The notes under the pieces: model-generated
What the model was told of the DNA's origin: nothing
What the model saw: the letters and a program-made list of their open reading frames with translations, nothing else
Databases searched by the model: none
Program-made: the position numbers and the translations under genes
Shown: piece after piece, positions 31,323 through 42,277 of the stretch
How positions within the stretch are numbered: the stretch's first letter is position 1
Layout of the letters: every line of letters begins with the position of its first letter
Origin: Isochrysis galbana
Taxonomy: Eukaryota > Haptophyta > Isochrysidales > Isochrysidaceae
Direction of reading: 5' to 3'
Length of the DNA stretch: 64,000 bases
Assembly: GCA_018136815.1 (NCBI GenBank)
Contig: CM030939.1
Coordinates: 1,992,808-2,056,807, forward strand

Positions 31323-31829
31323 CTAGTCGCCACTCTGCTTCGACTCCATCGAGTCGCCCACTTGGTCACCGAGCTCGGTGGCATGATCCAGCAGATCTGC
31401 AAGTGCGTCTACTGCCGAGTCTAGTTCTGGATCAGCTGCGACGCCTGCGCCTGAGCGGAAGAGATTGGCCACGAAGGCAAGGGCCGGATATACTGCATCG
31501 ACGAGGTAATCCAGTACTATCGGCTCATCCTTGTTCAGTAACTTGCCAAAGCTGTTTAGTGCCTTACGCAGCGGAGGATCAAGGTGCTCTCGGAACCAGT
31601 CGGCAGCGTTATTCGTCCCGTCCGCAGTGCCATTCAGACATGCTCCAAAGCCATCGCTCCAACAGTCCGCATTCAGCCCATGCTGCAGAGTCTTGATGGC
31701 GTCCTGCGCCCCGTTATTCACAGCGCTGAGCGCGCCCCCGGCACCCCTCGGTTCAAGCTGATGCAGCGGCGCAGCGAGAGTTACCACCGCGAGGCTCAGG
31801 AGAGGGAGAGCGGTCGTGCAGGACATCAT
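31323..31829 (-). CDS. Small predicted secreted protein
   Basis: From the ATG at 31829 (an adjacent ATG at 31826 is equally possible) the frame encodes ~168 residues. The first ~22 are a convincing signal peptide (MMSCTTALPLLSLAVVTLA, then a cleavage-like A-P). The mature part is helical and neutral to acidic, with one close cysteine pair (CWSDGFGAC) that could form a disulfide, one N-glycosylation-like site (NGT) and no second membrane helix. An ATG further up (31865) would add a poor leader. I do not recognise a family; 'secreted or lumenal, unknown role' is as far as the sequence goes. Confidence 0.55.
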   Translation of the reverse strand: MMSCTTALPLLSLAVVTLAAPLHQLEPRGAGGALSAVNNGAQDAIKTLQHGLNADCWSDGFGACLNGTADGTNNAADWFREHLDPPLRKALNSFGKLLNKDEPIVLDYLVDAVYPALAFVANLFRSGAGVAADPELDSAVDALADLLDHATELGDQVGDSMESKQSGD

Positions 31830-32230
31830 GCTGTCGGCTGTCACGCTCAGGAGCAAGGCGGACACACGGACTCCTTTCCGGAAAAGAGAGCCGCACGACC
31901 AAGGATCTTCCCGTACTCCTAGCGCTAAAGGGTAAGTTAAAATTAAATTTCATAGTAGTAATATTCTCTCCACGACGCTATAAGTTCTAACGCTCGGCCC
32001 ATCGAGCCCTTTTGTTAGTTGCGAGGAGGCGTGTGGGTTTGGCGGCCGGGTCGGTTGAAGCGAGGGGGGAGGCGGGTGGGGTGGAGGGGAGGGGGGCGGA
32101 GGGGGCGAGGGGAAGCGAGAAGAGGTGCGGCGGCTGCAGAGTGGGCTGTTGGAGGAGGTGAGTGGCAGGAGGCGGGAGAGAAGTCAGGGCCACAGGCCGC
32201 GTCCCCTCACGTACTCCTCCCGGCTGCGTG
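31830..32230. other. Divergent promoter region between secreted protein and kinesin
   Basis: About 400 bp between two divergent ATGs. 32060-32130 is a strongly purine-rich tract on the plus strand, again just upstream of a gene start. Confidence 0.5.
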
Positions 32231-34743
32231 ATGCGTGTGAGGGTATGCGTGCGCGTGCGGCCGCTGCTGCCCCACCAGCAGGCGCGAGGAGACAAGTCGA
32301 CACTCTTGCAGGTCGAGCCCGCGTGCGTACACCTCGCCCAGACGAAGGGAGGCCACGCATCCTACGCGGTCGACGGCGCCTCAGCCGCGGTGCTCGGTGA
32401 TGAGCAGTCACAAGAGGGCTTCTATCGGCTGTGCGAGATTGACAACCTGGTTGATGCTGTGACCAAAGGGTTCCACGCCACCGTATTCGCCTATGGACAG
32501 ACAGGCTCCGGCAAGACCTTCACGATGGAAGGATTTGAATATTTGCCGGCGGCCAACGGCAAGGCGCCACAGGTCGATATTGAGGGCACACCGCCCACCC
32601 GCCTTGGCATTGTACCACGTGCCGTGCGTCAGCTCTTTGCGAGGGTCGATGCGGAGAACGCTAAGGGGGGCTCAAAAGTACGCGTCATGTGTTCCTATGT
32701 CCAGATCTACAAGGAGCAGGTGTGTGCCTGGCGCTTGCCAAAGAGGCCAGACGACTCGCTTCGGCCTACATGTTCAGTGTACAAAGTCTTGATTTTTGTC
32801 CGAAGACCCATGGGGGCTTTCTTTGTGCAGTGTTAGATCTTCCCGGACCAAAACTGGAATGCACACCCCGCCTTCAGGTTCTTGACCTCTTAAATCCGGC
32901 TACATCCACGGGCCCGAACGGTGCACCCCGTGGGCTGAAGCTTCGCTGGTCTGCGGCGCGCGAGTTCTACTGCGAAAACCTGTTCATTGAGGAGGCAAAT
33001 GATGCCAACCATGCGCTTTCTCTCTTCGAGAGTGGCGTACAGCACAAGCGAATGGCAGAGACACGGATGAACGCGGCATCCTCACGCTCGCACTGCATGT
33101 TTACTCTGAGTGTGCAAGTCGAGGATCCAGCCGATGCGGCGTCATATACGCAAGAAGGCCGCCTCACACTCGTCGATTTGGCAGGTTCCGAGAGACAAAG
33201 TGCACTACTTGATGCGCAGTCCAAATCGGCAATCCAGGACAGTGTGGAGATCAATAAATCGCTTTTCACTTTGCGCAAGGTTATCTTAGCTCTCTCCGAA
33301 GGCAAGGGGGGTGTCGGACACGTACCATACCGAGATTCGACGCTCACGAGGCTCCTCAAGCGCTCACTCGGCGGCTCTTGTCACACTCTCATGATCGCGT
33401 GCCTGTCTCCCGCAGATGTTCATGTTGATGAAAATCACTCGACATTAGCGTATGCAACGAGGGCACGCGCCATCACCAACGTGCCTATCGTCAATCTCGA
33501 CCCTCGTGCGGTGAAGATGCGCGCTCTCCAACAGGAGGTTGCGACCCTCAAGACTGAAATCGCGAGGTTGATTCAGATCATACAGCTAGGCGGGGCAAAC
33601 ATCCCACCTGAAGTGCTCGCGCAGCTCAGCGCACTTGCGGAAGGTGGGAACGTAGGCGGTGTTAAAATGTCCGTGGAGAGTTCGGTGGCAGCGGCTTCGG
33701 CAGGCGCGGCGTCAAATCCCCGCTCGCAGTCTTCTTGCTCCCCTGATGCGAAAACGATTCCAACGGCCGATCAGGGGCGTGCGATGCCATCACGTGAACA
33801 AGTGGCGGCCGCCACAATGCAAGCGCTTGCGTCTGCGCCGCGGCACGGGAGGGCTGACGCTGGCAGCTCTGGCAGTGCTGCTGGGAGCGGTGGGGCAGTC
33901 AGTATTGCAGTCCAGCAGGCACTCGAGCTCTCTAGACAGCTAGCCGCCACAAATGGCAAGCTTCGGAAAGCATTTGATGCACTTGAGGAGCAGCATGAAG
34001 AGACCACTCGCGCGCATGCTGCGCTCATGGAGGAGAACGTGACGTTGCGGGAACGCCTCTCTCTCGCTGAGTTGACCCTTGCAATGGAATCGTATCCAAC
34101 TGCACTGCCAGATTCACTCCTTGCTGTCGTACAGACCAAGCTGAGGCAAGCTGCCTTGGAGGTCGTACAGCTGCGAGCGGAAAATGCCGCTCTGAGAGAT
34201 CAGGCTGCGGCAAACCCACTGGCAATGCCGGCATCTTCTGAATGCAATGCCCACCCGCCAGCTCGCGATGTCTACGCTGGCCTCTATTCCAACGGCACGA
34301 GCGGCGGGAACAACTTCTCGAAGCGTCCATCCGCGATGGATCGTGGCACGCGCGGAAGCAGCACTCGACGCCCCTCTCGTGGCATGACGACTCCGAGTAC
34401 CCGTGAGGAACAACTGCTCTTGCCCCCTGAGCCAGTTGGTCCATCGCGCAGCGTCCTGTCGTCAACGGGGGTGTTCAATCTGGCGGCGCTATCTGCCTTC
34501 GACGTTCCTCCACCCCCCACACCCGGAAGCGCTCTGGTGCCACCTCCACCGTCCCTCGAGGAGCTCGTCGGAAGTAGCACTCCGCAATGGATTGGGGCGC
34601 CTACCCGCACAATGCCACGCCTGGTGCAACCGGCCTCAACATTCAAAGAACTTGATGAATTATCGGCATTGCTCCGGAAGAAGGCTGCGCTTAAAGCGGA
34701 GAGGCCGAACACAGCATCAGTCGCGGGCGGGGCATCTAGGTAG
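32231..34743 (+). CDS. Kinesin with N-terminal motor domain (2 exons)
   Basis: Exons 32231-32719 and 32878-34743 (intron GTGTGT…CAG, phase 0) give 784 residues. The motor starts at once (MRVRVCVRVRPLLP). It has the P-loop GQTGSGKT (~89-96), then KVRVMCSYVQIYKEQ joined across the intron to VLDLLNP, switch I in NAASSRSH, switch II in LVDLAGSER, EINKSLFTLRKVI, and the closing HVPYRDSTLTRLLKRSLGG. All nucleotide and microtubule-contact motifs look intact, so it should be an active ATP-driven, probably plus-end-directed motor. After the neck come a predicted coiled coil (KMRALQQEVATLKTEIARLI; later EEQHEETTRAHAALMEEN) and a Ser/Pro-rich tail without a recognisable cargo domain. The subfamily is not assigned. 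An earlier in-frame start at 32162 is not ATG, so 32231 is used. Confidence 0.9.
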
Positions 34744-34916
34744 CCACCACCAAGACACAGGGATGTGAAGGATGCTGTAGTGGACGAGAACGCTAAGTGA
34801 GCGGACGCGAGGACACTCTATTGCCGCACCTCGACGAGGTGGTGGGCAGTGGGTAGTATGTAGTATGTAGTATGTAGTATGTAGTATAGTGCACAAAGCA
34901 TGAATGAAGCATGCGC
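34744..34916. repeat. 3' flank with GTAGTAT heptamer repeat
   Basis: 34853-34887 has about five tandem copies of GTAGTAT. Otherwise this is the presumed 3' UTR of the kinesin gene. Confidence 0.6.
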
Positions 34917-35077
34917 CCCTAGCGATGGGAGATACGGTGCTGGGGCCTGCGAATACGGCCGAAATACGGATGTATTTGGTCTTTGCAAATACATTCGAGG
35001 CCTACAGCATCCAGGACGCGCTTCAAATACAGCTAAATACATGTGTATTTGGCCTCTTGCCAAATACGGTAAATATG
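34917..35077. mobile_element. MITE, diverged inverted copy of 4383-4576
   Basis: It starts CCTAGCGATGGGAGATACGGTGCTGGGGC and continues with CAAATACATTCGAGGCCTAC, GGACGCGCTT and GCCAAATACGGT, all in the order of the inverse complement of the 4.4-kb copy. The right end is changed to TAAATATGTAGGGCGGTC. Confidence 0.8.
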
Positions 35078-35425
35078 TAGGGCGGTCAAACAGGGGCGCT
35101 TTTTAACTACTAGTGAGAAAAAACTTTCAATGGCCTCGCCTCATTATCTTATGATTGGGGTGACTACACATTAAAGCCCCCTTTATCGGACATCACCTGC
35201 TGAATTAAAGACCAAAAGCGTTCAATTATCCCCATCCCTGCTAACACCTTTTGTTGTCACCTGGAGGTTACTTGACACTTCACATGTTGAAGCCTACCAA
35301 CACACAAACAGTATCACAGCCGCCCTAGCCTAGTGTCATGGCGCTAGGCCAAAGTGGTTGTGTTCGGGCGGCGGGCGTTTAGAGTGGTCTTGTGCCCGCA
35401 TCGCGTTTTCGTATGACGTAAGATA
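35078..35425. other. Intergenic
   Basis: No gene seen between the MITE copy and the SKP1 pseudogene. Confidence 0.35.
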
Positions 35426-35945
35426 TTAGTTGTCAGGAAAAAGCTCGTTCTGTGCACGGGTCTCTTCCTCCTCTTGAGGCGTGAGGTCATTCTTGATATT
35501 GAAGCGTTCACGGATCTGCTCAGGTGTCTTGTCCTTGATCTCCTCTGCCACCGTCGTGCACATCAAGTCAAGAAGTGGTTTGATGTTGAGAAAGTTCGAT
35601 GCAACGATCAATCCAAAGAGCATGTCGTCGTCCACCTTGGCATATTTCGTATCCCATGCCTTTTGTTCCTCTGTCGTTTGGGCACCGTGATGGTGGTATG
35701 TGCACTACTCAAGAACCTTGTTTGTAGAGGGGAAAAGGGAGAGTCAAACCTCCAAAGTGGCGCAGCCTTGCAACCTCCATCCATAGCGCACCTTGCTGAG
35801 TACCTTGCTATCGATTGTTGGTAATTTTACATCATGATTATCGCCTCCAGTATCCTCGACCATGTCCTTGATGAATTCAGATTGAAAGGCGACTTCTTTG
35901 AGTACCTTGAAGTTGTGATTATCACTGGATACGAGAGTTTGATTC
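35426..35945 (-). pseudogene. SKP1: SKP1 pseudogene with retained intron
   Basis: Two SKP1 segments are recognisable. Exon-like 35792-~35945 encodes …LVSSDNHNFKVLKEVAFQS…LPTIDSKVLSK (BTB/POZ-like N-domain). Exon-like 35426-35704 encodes …[19 protein letters not shown] then [18 protein letters not shown] and [20 protein letters not shown] (dimerisation domain and the C-terminal F-box-binding helices). SKP1 links F-box proteins to cullin-1 in SCF ubiquitin ligases. Three defects suggest a pseudogene: a two-base extra CT in the conserved I-K-L-V-S-S-D start that shifts frame, no ATG in the expected place, and a TAG (35705-35707) exactly where the family has Tyr/Trp in K-V-[IL]-E-[YW]-C. The intron (GTGCGC donor) shows it arose by DNA duplication, not from mRNA. 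If splicing uses the TAG as acceptor the stop is removed at the cost of four residues, so residual function is not excluded. Confidence 0.75.
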
Positions 35946-36299
35946 GAACGGGGGTGCACAAAAAGGCAGGGAGAAATCAGGAGGCACGACGGAGGTAGAG
36001 GTGGCGCAAGGAACCCTAGAGTGTGCCCAAGGAGACACAGAGGCTCTGGAGGATGTGCGGGCAAGGAGACACAGAGGCCGTCGATGTGTGCAAGGAGGAA
36101 ACCGAGAACGCTTCACATGGGTATGAGATCTAGATCCCCGCATAGGGAGGCAGTAGAAAAGTCACCGCGGGCGCGATGACTCCGCGTGCATGGATATCCA
36201 CTGTTTTCTACTGTGGGACGGTTTCGCACAGACCCTAAAACAATTTCGTCAAGAGTATTCTTTTTACTCGGCAAGACAATCTTGCAGAGAGTTGGGCAG
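35946..36299. other. Intergenic flank of minisatellite
   Basis: No gene. Imperfect repeats of GGAGACACAGAGG occur at 36029-36080. Confidence 0.35.
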
Positions 36300-36443
36300 T
36301 TGTGGATGCAGGGGCAGTTGTGGATGCAGGGGCAGTTGTGGATGCAGGGGCAGTTGTGGATGCAGGGGCAGTTGTGGATGCAGGGGCAGTTGTGGATGCA
36401 GGGGCAGTTGTGGATGCAGGGGCAGTTGTGGATGCAGGGGCAC
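36300..36443 (+). repeat. 18-bp minisatellite, left block (~8 units)
   Basis: Tandem TTGTGGATGCAGGGGCAG. All three plus frames are open across the array because 18 is a multiple of three, giving AVVDAG, CGCRGS or GQLWMQ repeats. The array continues after the R1 insertion at 37190. Confidence 0.95.
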
Positions 36444-37189
36444 AACTAAGTTTATACTTGGTTGCCCCATGGGGGGGCACGAGCCCCCCCCTCTCTCCAC
36501 TCCTCCCCTGCCATGGGGGAGGAACCACCCATCCTCCTGGCACGCCTGATGGCTTGCCAGGAGGCCACTGCCCTACTGACCCACTCCCTTCCCCACAGGC
36601 TCGCCCCATTCGCCCATCCTGGCCCCTCGTGGCCAGCCCATTGCTCCAACCCCCCCTCCCCCCTTGGTCGACAGGCAGACAGGTGCAGATTGGGGGCCCC
36701 AGAGGCTCAGGAGCGCCAGCGAGGGAGAGGCAGGGGAGACCAGGGCCCAGTCCCAGCCTCCTCTGCCCCCAGAGCTGGCCTCCATGAGCCTCCAGGGGTC
36801 GCCAGCAGGCAGCTGCAGGCCTGCCGCAGGCGCGCCATCGCGCGTGCCGCAGGAGAGGGGAGAGAGAGCGCGGAGAAGGGGGTGGGCGGAGCGAGAGCTC
36901 CGCTCACCGAAAAATAGGTAAGTCCCGCTCCTGTTTACAGGATAAGTCGGGGCTGAGACCGCCGCCCACTCGGAGACACAGGAGGAAGGGGGGGAATGAT
37001 CACCGGGGGGGGGCGCGGGCCACCGGACCATATCTAAGCCCTTCACCCCTATCCCCCTAGTAGTGCACGGGGGGAGTCGCCTTATGGCGGGGGGAGAAGG
37101 GCCGGGGAAGTGGGGGTGTAGAAAGTCTCCTACGTGAGTAGAAAGTAGAGGGTCCACGGCCGCGTGTGCGGTGAGACTATTAAAAGGTT
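36444..37189 (-). mobile_element. R1 retroposon, full-length copy inside the minisatellite
   Basis: 746 bp, collinear with the copy at 3162-3917 with the same two termini. It splits the 18-bp array; array sequence (TGTGGATGCAGGGGCA) lies on both sides, so the target duplication cannot be separated from the repeats themselves. Between the copies there are only small differences, implying recent activity. Confidence 0.85.
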
Positions 37190-37575
37190 TATGTGGATGC
37201 AGGGGCAGTTGTGGATGCAGGGGCAGTTGTGGATGCAGGGGCAGTTGTGGATGCAGGGGCAGTTGTGGATGCAGGGGCAGTTGTGGATGCAGGGGCAGTT
37301 GTGGATGCAGGGGCAGTTGTGGATGCAGGGGCAGTTGTGGATGCAGGGGCAGTTGTGGATGCAGGGGCAGTTGTGGATGCAGGGGCAGTTGTGGATGCAG
37401 GGGCAGTTGTGGATGCAGGGGCAGTTGTGGATGCAGGGGCAGTTGTGGATGCAGGGGCAGTTGTGGATGCAGGGGCAGTTGTGGATGCAGGGGCAGTTGT
37501 GGATGCAGGGGCAGTTGTGGATGCAGGGGCAGTTGTGGATACAGGGGCAGTTGTGGATACAGGGGCAGTTGGGCA
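37190..37575 (+). repeat. 18-bp minisatellite, right block (~21 units)
   Basis: The same unit as the left block. The last two units change GGATGCAGG to GGATACAGG. The units are otherwise almost identical, which indicates recent array expansion or homogenisation. Confidence 0.95.
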
Positions 37576-37589
37576 GTTGTATCCAGAGG

Positions 37590-38005
37590 AAGTTATTATG
37601 AAGGCGGAAGAGCTTGTTACAAAACAATTTTTAAGAGATTCACACCTAGACACTCTAACGGCGACATCCCGGCGATGTACGCCGGAGTGAGATGGGAAGA
37701 CCCGCAGCCGGCCCTAGAGAGAGATAAGGTAGCAACCAATGACTCCGCGATTTTGGCTTCGTTGCGGAGCTACTATGTATGGCTTTTCAGCGAAAAGATC
37801 TCTCAAGGCGCGGAGCCCCTCCTTCATGCGCTAAGGCAGCGTCAGATACCGACGAGTCATAGGTCCTTCTTGGACAAGCCCATCGGCTACTCGGAGATCA
37901 TTAGGGCTATACGTCAAATGGCGAAAGCTAAATCCACGGGCATGAAGACTTTACCTAGGTCAGAATTTTGCATGTGGCATCTCCTCATGGTATGTGATAT
38001 GTGAG
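37590..38005 (+). mobile_element. LINE reverse-transcriptase fragment
   Basis: The plus frame encodes …YVWLFSEKISQGAEPLL… then FLDKPIGYSEIIRAIRQMAK, AKSTGMKTLP and SEFCMWHLL. This is the typical linker and fingers start of non-LTR RTs (…EI..AI..m...Ks.G.dglp.efy). The catalytic core is missing, as the frame stops at 38004. This is a decayed fragment; the 58.4-59.2 kb fragment may come from the same family. Confidence 0.7.
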
Positions 38006-38119
38006 GATATGGGCATAATAACCATGGGCTCAATCTCAAGCGTTGCTTAGACTTAGAAGTAAAAGGTTGTTAGCAAGGTGTTGCCCCTTCACCGTGTAGT
38101 CGGCCATTGATTAATTAAC

Positions 38120-38155
38120 TTCTTAATAGTCTCACCGCACACGCGGCCGTGGACG
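38120..38155 (-). repeat. Inverted copy of the R1 distal end
   Basis: Read on the minus strand, TCCACGGCCGCGTGTGCGGTGAGACTATTAA matches 37151-37181 next to the distal end of the R1 copy. It shows that this end sequence also exists attached to other DNA. Confidence 0.65.
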
Positions 38156-38369
38156 AATTGGGCAGACCCATAGGGTCTGAGGGCAATGAGGAAGGGGCGA
38201 AGCGCCGGCGGCAGGCGCGGCGGAGGAGACGACTTCAGAGATACTGACGGGCTGCTGAAGCCCGTCAGCAGAGGAAGGCGGCGCAGGCGGGCTTGATCGA
38301 GGGCGAGGATGCGAGGACGGCGGCGAAAGCGACATCGAGCGAGCGGCGAGAGGCGAGGGCGAGCGAGGG

Positions 38370-38550
38370 GAGGCGGCTTGCCTTCATTTGGTCTCCTTTT
38401 CCTCCGGTTTCTTCCCCTCCCGCGGGGAGTCTCACCCTACCATGAGCCCCCCCGCGAGCACCCCGAAGGGGAGCACCACGTACGCGACGAGAACGGCGTC
38501 ACCTTGGCTCGGCATGAGGGATCGTCCCGAGAGGGCCTCTTGCCTTCTTC
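38370..38550 (+). repeat. Dispersed repeat, copy 2 (see 2230-2400)
   Basis: Collinear with 2230-2400, with small indels. Confidence 0.75.
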
Positions 38551-39395
38551 TGCTGCTTGGTGAGTGCACTCCATTGTACGTGAACGAGTGAGTCGATGGA
38601 TCCATTTGACGTGCCCATTCAACTCGCTTGCGAAAGTGCATCCAGACGTTGTGTCGAGGCAGCGGCAGCAATGGCGGTGGTGGAGTACATCATGCACTGC
38701 TTCAGTCCCGTCCTGGAAGGGAGGTCTACGTCTTGTTCCAGATTGATTTGCTGTGGCCAGCGCGGGCGCTCTACCAACCTACCCAATTCACTACTCCCTG
38801 GACTGCAGGACTCTTCTCGGAGACTTCGCCCGCGAGGACACCCAAAACAAAACTCGCTCTCGCAGGAGTTCCCCCGCCCCTCGGGAGATCTCGCCGCCCC
38901 CCCCCCCCCCCCCTCCCCCTTCTCGAGTCGACGCGGCTCTCTCTCTCGCTCGGACTCTATCTCCCTTCCCTCGCTCCCCTCGCGGACTCCCTCGCACTCT
39001 CGCTCGCTCTCACCCCTTCTCTCTCTCCCCAGGTGGGGGAGCGCCGCACCTCGCTTCCTCATTCCCCCCCCACCCCTCAACACCTCCATCACGCAGCCAC
39101 CACCATAGCACACATCACATCACACCACATTACACACGCACACGCACAAGCCGTCTCAACGCTCTCACCGCACTCTTCCCTCTCCCTCTCTCTCTCTCTC
39201 TCGCGCGCGCTTTCACTTCCGCTAGGACATGTACACTGAAGCTCTGCGTTGCACACGCAGGCAAGCGAGGACTTCCGATCGGCTCCACACTAAATATAGA
39301 GCGAGAGCATGCGAAGCGCTGCCCGTGCCGTCACACCATTGCTGCTTAGCTGCAACTCCTCTGACCCCCTCCACGTAGGTGTCCACACAGCGGTC
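38551..39395. other. 5' region of EF-Ts with CT-rich tracts
   Basis: 38596-38730 has a short coding-like frame (MDPFDVPIQLACES…) that I cannot extend or assign. 38890-39060 and 39165-39215 are long C/T-rich tracts. No other gene is seen. Confidence 0.45.
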
Positions 39396-40550
39396 ATGGC
39401 GCTCGCCTTCCTTCTCGGTGCTCAGGGCCTCGTGCTCTCCCCGCAGCCCTTTTTCGCTTCGCCGGCGGCTGTTGTTACCCCCAGCAGAGGATTCGCCCGC
39501 ATGGCTGCCGGTGCGCCCCCCTGGCCATTAGGGCCCTGGTCGAGACTATTGCTGCTGTTGTCGTAGCCGCATGCCTTATGAATCTGCTGTGCTGACAACA
39601 GCACCCCCCACCCACGAGTCGCGCAGCTGTTGACGCGAAGACCGTCAAGTCGCTTCGCGATGCGACTGGCGCGGGCATGATGGATTGCAAGAAGGCGCTT
39701 GTCGAGAGCGATGGCGACGTCGAGGCTGCCACCGAGTTCCTCCGCAAGAAGGGCCTCGCCTCGGCTGAGAAGAAGGCCAGCCGCGCGACCAAGGAGGGCA
39801 TCATTGAGACCTACATCCACACCGGTATGAAACGGCTCGTTGCGCTGCGACCCTTCCATGGAAGCCTAAACTAGAATTTCGCCACTTGTTTCGGATCCAT
39901 TGAGCGCACACGGCAAGGAGGCTTCTGTAAGGGTTGGCGCTAGCCTCCACGCATATCTCAGTTTTTGCGCCGTAATCCTCCTTAGGTGCCAAGCTTGGCA
40001 TCATGGTTGAGGTCAACTGTGAGACTGACTTCGTCGCCAAGCGCCCGGAGTTCGCTGAGCTCGCGAAGGCTGTCGCCATGCAGATCGCCGCGTGCCCCAC
40101 CGTCGAGGCCATTTCGTCCGCTGACATCTCGCAGGAATGGATTGAGAAAGAGAAGAAGGTGCGACGGCACCATGAAGCCTTGCCTCCTCGCAAGCACGCC
40201 GTTGGCCTGCAGGCATTGCCTCCCTCAACCCATCGGGCAGAGCCATCGTGTGTGGTTGCAGTCCGACAATCCGGCCCCGCTCATGGAATCCTGCGGCCCG
40301 GCGCTTGCAGATTGAGGCTGCCAGCGAGGACCTTCAGGGCAAGCCCGAGCAGATTGTGGAGAAGATCGTGACGGGCCGCGTCGAAAAGGCAGTCAAGACC
40401 AAGCTCCTCCTTGAGCAGCCCTACATCCGCGACCCGAGCATGACCGTGGATGAGTTTATCAAGGGCTACACCGCCAAGCTGGGAGAGAACATTAAGGTTG
40501 CGCGCTTCGTCCGCTTTGCCGTTGGCGACTCCGCCAAGAGTGATGAGTAG
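39396..40550 (+). CDS. tsf: Elongation factor Ts, plastid-type (4 exons)
   Basis: Exons 39396-39510, 39627-39824, 39986-40158 and 40311-40550 join to 241 residues; donors are GTGCGC, GTATGA and GTGCGA, all with AG acceptors. The N-terminal UBA-like region has [19 protein letters not shown] and [16 protein letters not shown]. The core has [11 protein letters not shown]. The C-terminal part has [16 protein letters not shown] and [10 protein letters not shown]-Ts recycles EF-Tu-GDP to EF-Tu-GTP in organellar translation. The leader is hydrophobic then Ser/Arg-rich ([23 protein letters not shown]), which looks like a signal peptide plus transit peptide, as needed to enter a secondary plastid; a mitochondrial copy is the alternative. 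An in-frame ATG at 39309 would add 29 residues before this leader and bury the signal, so 39396 is preferred. The length is short but contains the full functional core. Confidence 0.9.
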
Positions 40551-41349
40551 ATTCCTTGCCATTCCGCGGCGCGAGTCTCGGCGACCACATTCCCTAACTC
40601 CGAGATTCATGTTTCGTCGAAGTGCAATGTGCATGCATGCCCAATGTGACTGACACACGCACGACTGAACCTTCCGTTGGGGTCGTCCGCCCTAAGTGGT
40701 CTTGAACCAGTAAGCCATCAGGCAATGTGCCTTCTTGTGCCGAGAAAGCATGCCTTCTTACCGCCTATGCGGCAGCGGTTTCGTAGGCGATGGCAAGCTA
40801 TTAGGCGAGCGCAATGTCGTCACGTTGCTGTCGTTCTTAATGAACTCAAGTCTGCGACAGAATGTTGTGCTGCCAGATGCGCTTCTCCTTGCGGGTACTT
40901 GAGATTTCGGAGTGGTTTTGATGAGACTCCAAAATTCATGTTTCTTTGGTCTATGTCTATGTGTATCAGCACAAGTAAGTGGCAAGTGGTCTCTGATTGC
41001 TCATGGCATTGGCAACTAAATTCATCCTGGGTTCATCCATGGGCCATGGGGGTCACGAGTCGCTCCCCCCCCTCCACTCTTCCCTTGCCGTGGGTGAGGA
41101 ACTACCCACCCTGCGTGACAGCTGCGCCGCTTATGGAGGCGGCTTGCTTTCATCTTTCATTCGATACCACAGCTGCGCCACCGCCCTCGCGCGGGAGGTG
41201 GAAGCGAGGAGGCAACGATGTCCTGCACTCAACTCTCACAGCATAAAGCATATGCGTTTCGACCTTCACAACTTCACATATATAGTACATAGTCTAGCTC
41301 TAGCTAGCGGCTAGCGGTTTTAGGTCTCTGTTTCTGTCGTCTGTCGCAC
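40551..41349. other. 3' flank of EF-Ts and a diverged R1 fragment
   Basis: About 41010-41115 resembles the R1 start (ATTCATCCTGGGTTCATCCATGG…CACGAG…CCCCTCCACTCTTCCCTTGCCGTGG). Otherwise no gene is seen. Confidence 0.45.
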
Positions 41350-41800
41350 AACTAAGTTTATACTTAGTTCAGCATGGGGGGGGCGCCTCGCGTCCCCCCT
41401 CCCAGGCACCAATTCCCCTCCGGGGGGCCTGTCGGCCAACCCCATGCTCCATGCTCTGCCTTCTGGCATGAGCAGGGCAATCAACACATCAACACAACCA
41501 CCCACCAAACCCTCAGTGGGCGCGGGTTGCGAGCCGCACTCCCAGGCCCGGCTCTCGTACTGACTCCCCTGACTCCCCCCCCCCCATCCTTGGTCGCCAG
41601 GCAGACAGGGGTCTCTGGGCGGCACCCAGGGCCTACGAGGCGAGCGAGGGAGAGGCAGGGAGGACCAGGGGCTGAGCCCCAGCCTCTACTGCCCCCTGAG
41701 CGCTGCCCTTGCTGGCCCTCTGGGTGCCCCCGAAGGACCTTTGAGAGCAGGCCGTGGCGTGCCGCATGGCGACGCGCCGCAGGGAGAGAGAGAGAGAGAG
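41350..41800 (-). mobile_element. R1b retroposon copy
   Basis: It begins AACTAAGTTTATACTTAGTTCAGCATGG, then the G/C hairpin, CTGGCATGAGCAGGGCAATC, GTCGCCAGGCAGACAGGG and GAGAGGCAGGGAGGACCAGG, ending in a GA microsatellite near 41800. The distal part of the full-length R1 is absent. Confidence 0.7.
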
Positions 41801-42277
41801 GAAAACATTCTTGAAAAAGTCCGCTAAGCTACTGTCTACATGCCTGTGCACGACTACCCCGCAGTCGCACTAAGCCTGCTAGCTGCTAGCGGGCGCCAAA
41901 CAAATATGCAAGCCAGATGTGCCCGGGCCATGGACGTTCCGCGGACAGGCTTCCAACTCGACAAAACCCCGCAGCTCCACGAGAGTGTTGCGTATGATCC
42001 TGTGAACTAGATATGAGCTGCTGTGGTTAGCGGGCTACTCTTTGCGTCCGACGAGGACTTGTGCCTCTGTAAGTACGCTACTCCGAGCATCGCCCACAGG
42101 CTTCTCAAGGATATTTGAGAGGGAATTGAGTGGCAATGAAGTTCTTTGGCGGGGCAAATTTCTGTATCGGCAGTCTTGCAACCACAACGGCCGCCGACAG
42201 ATGTCACGCACCGGCCCAAAGCATCAGTTGCTCTCTTAGTTCATACACTGTTCCATGTGTTTTACCAATGCAGCACA
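41801..42277. other. Intergenic
   Basis: No gene supported. It includes the 3' flank of the minus-strand UPF0301 gene. Confidence 0.35.

Noticed and set aside
36302-37690. Repeat proteins such as (AVVDAG)n, (CGCRGS)n and (TTAPAS)n
   Set aside because: All frames are open because the repeat unit is 18 bp. No start context or flanking domain supports translation.
40677-41246. A 189-residue frame after EF-Ts
   Set aside because: It starts at TTG, runs into a diverged R1 fragment and has no recognisable domain or coding bias.
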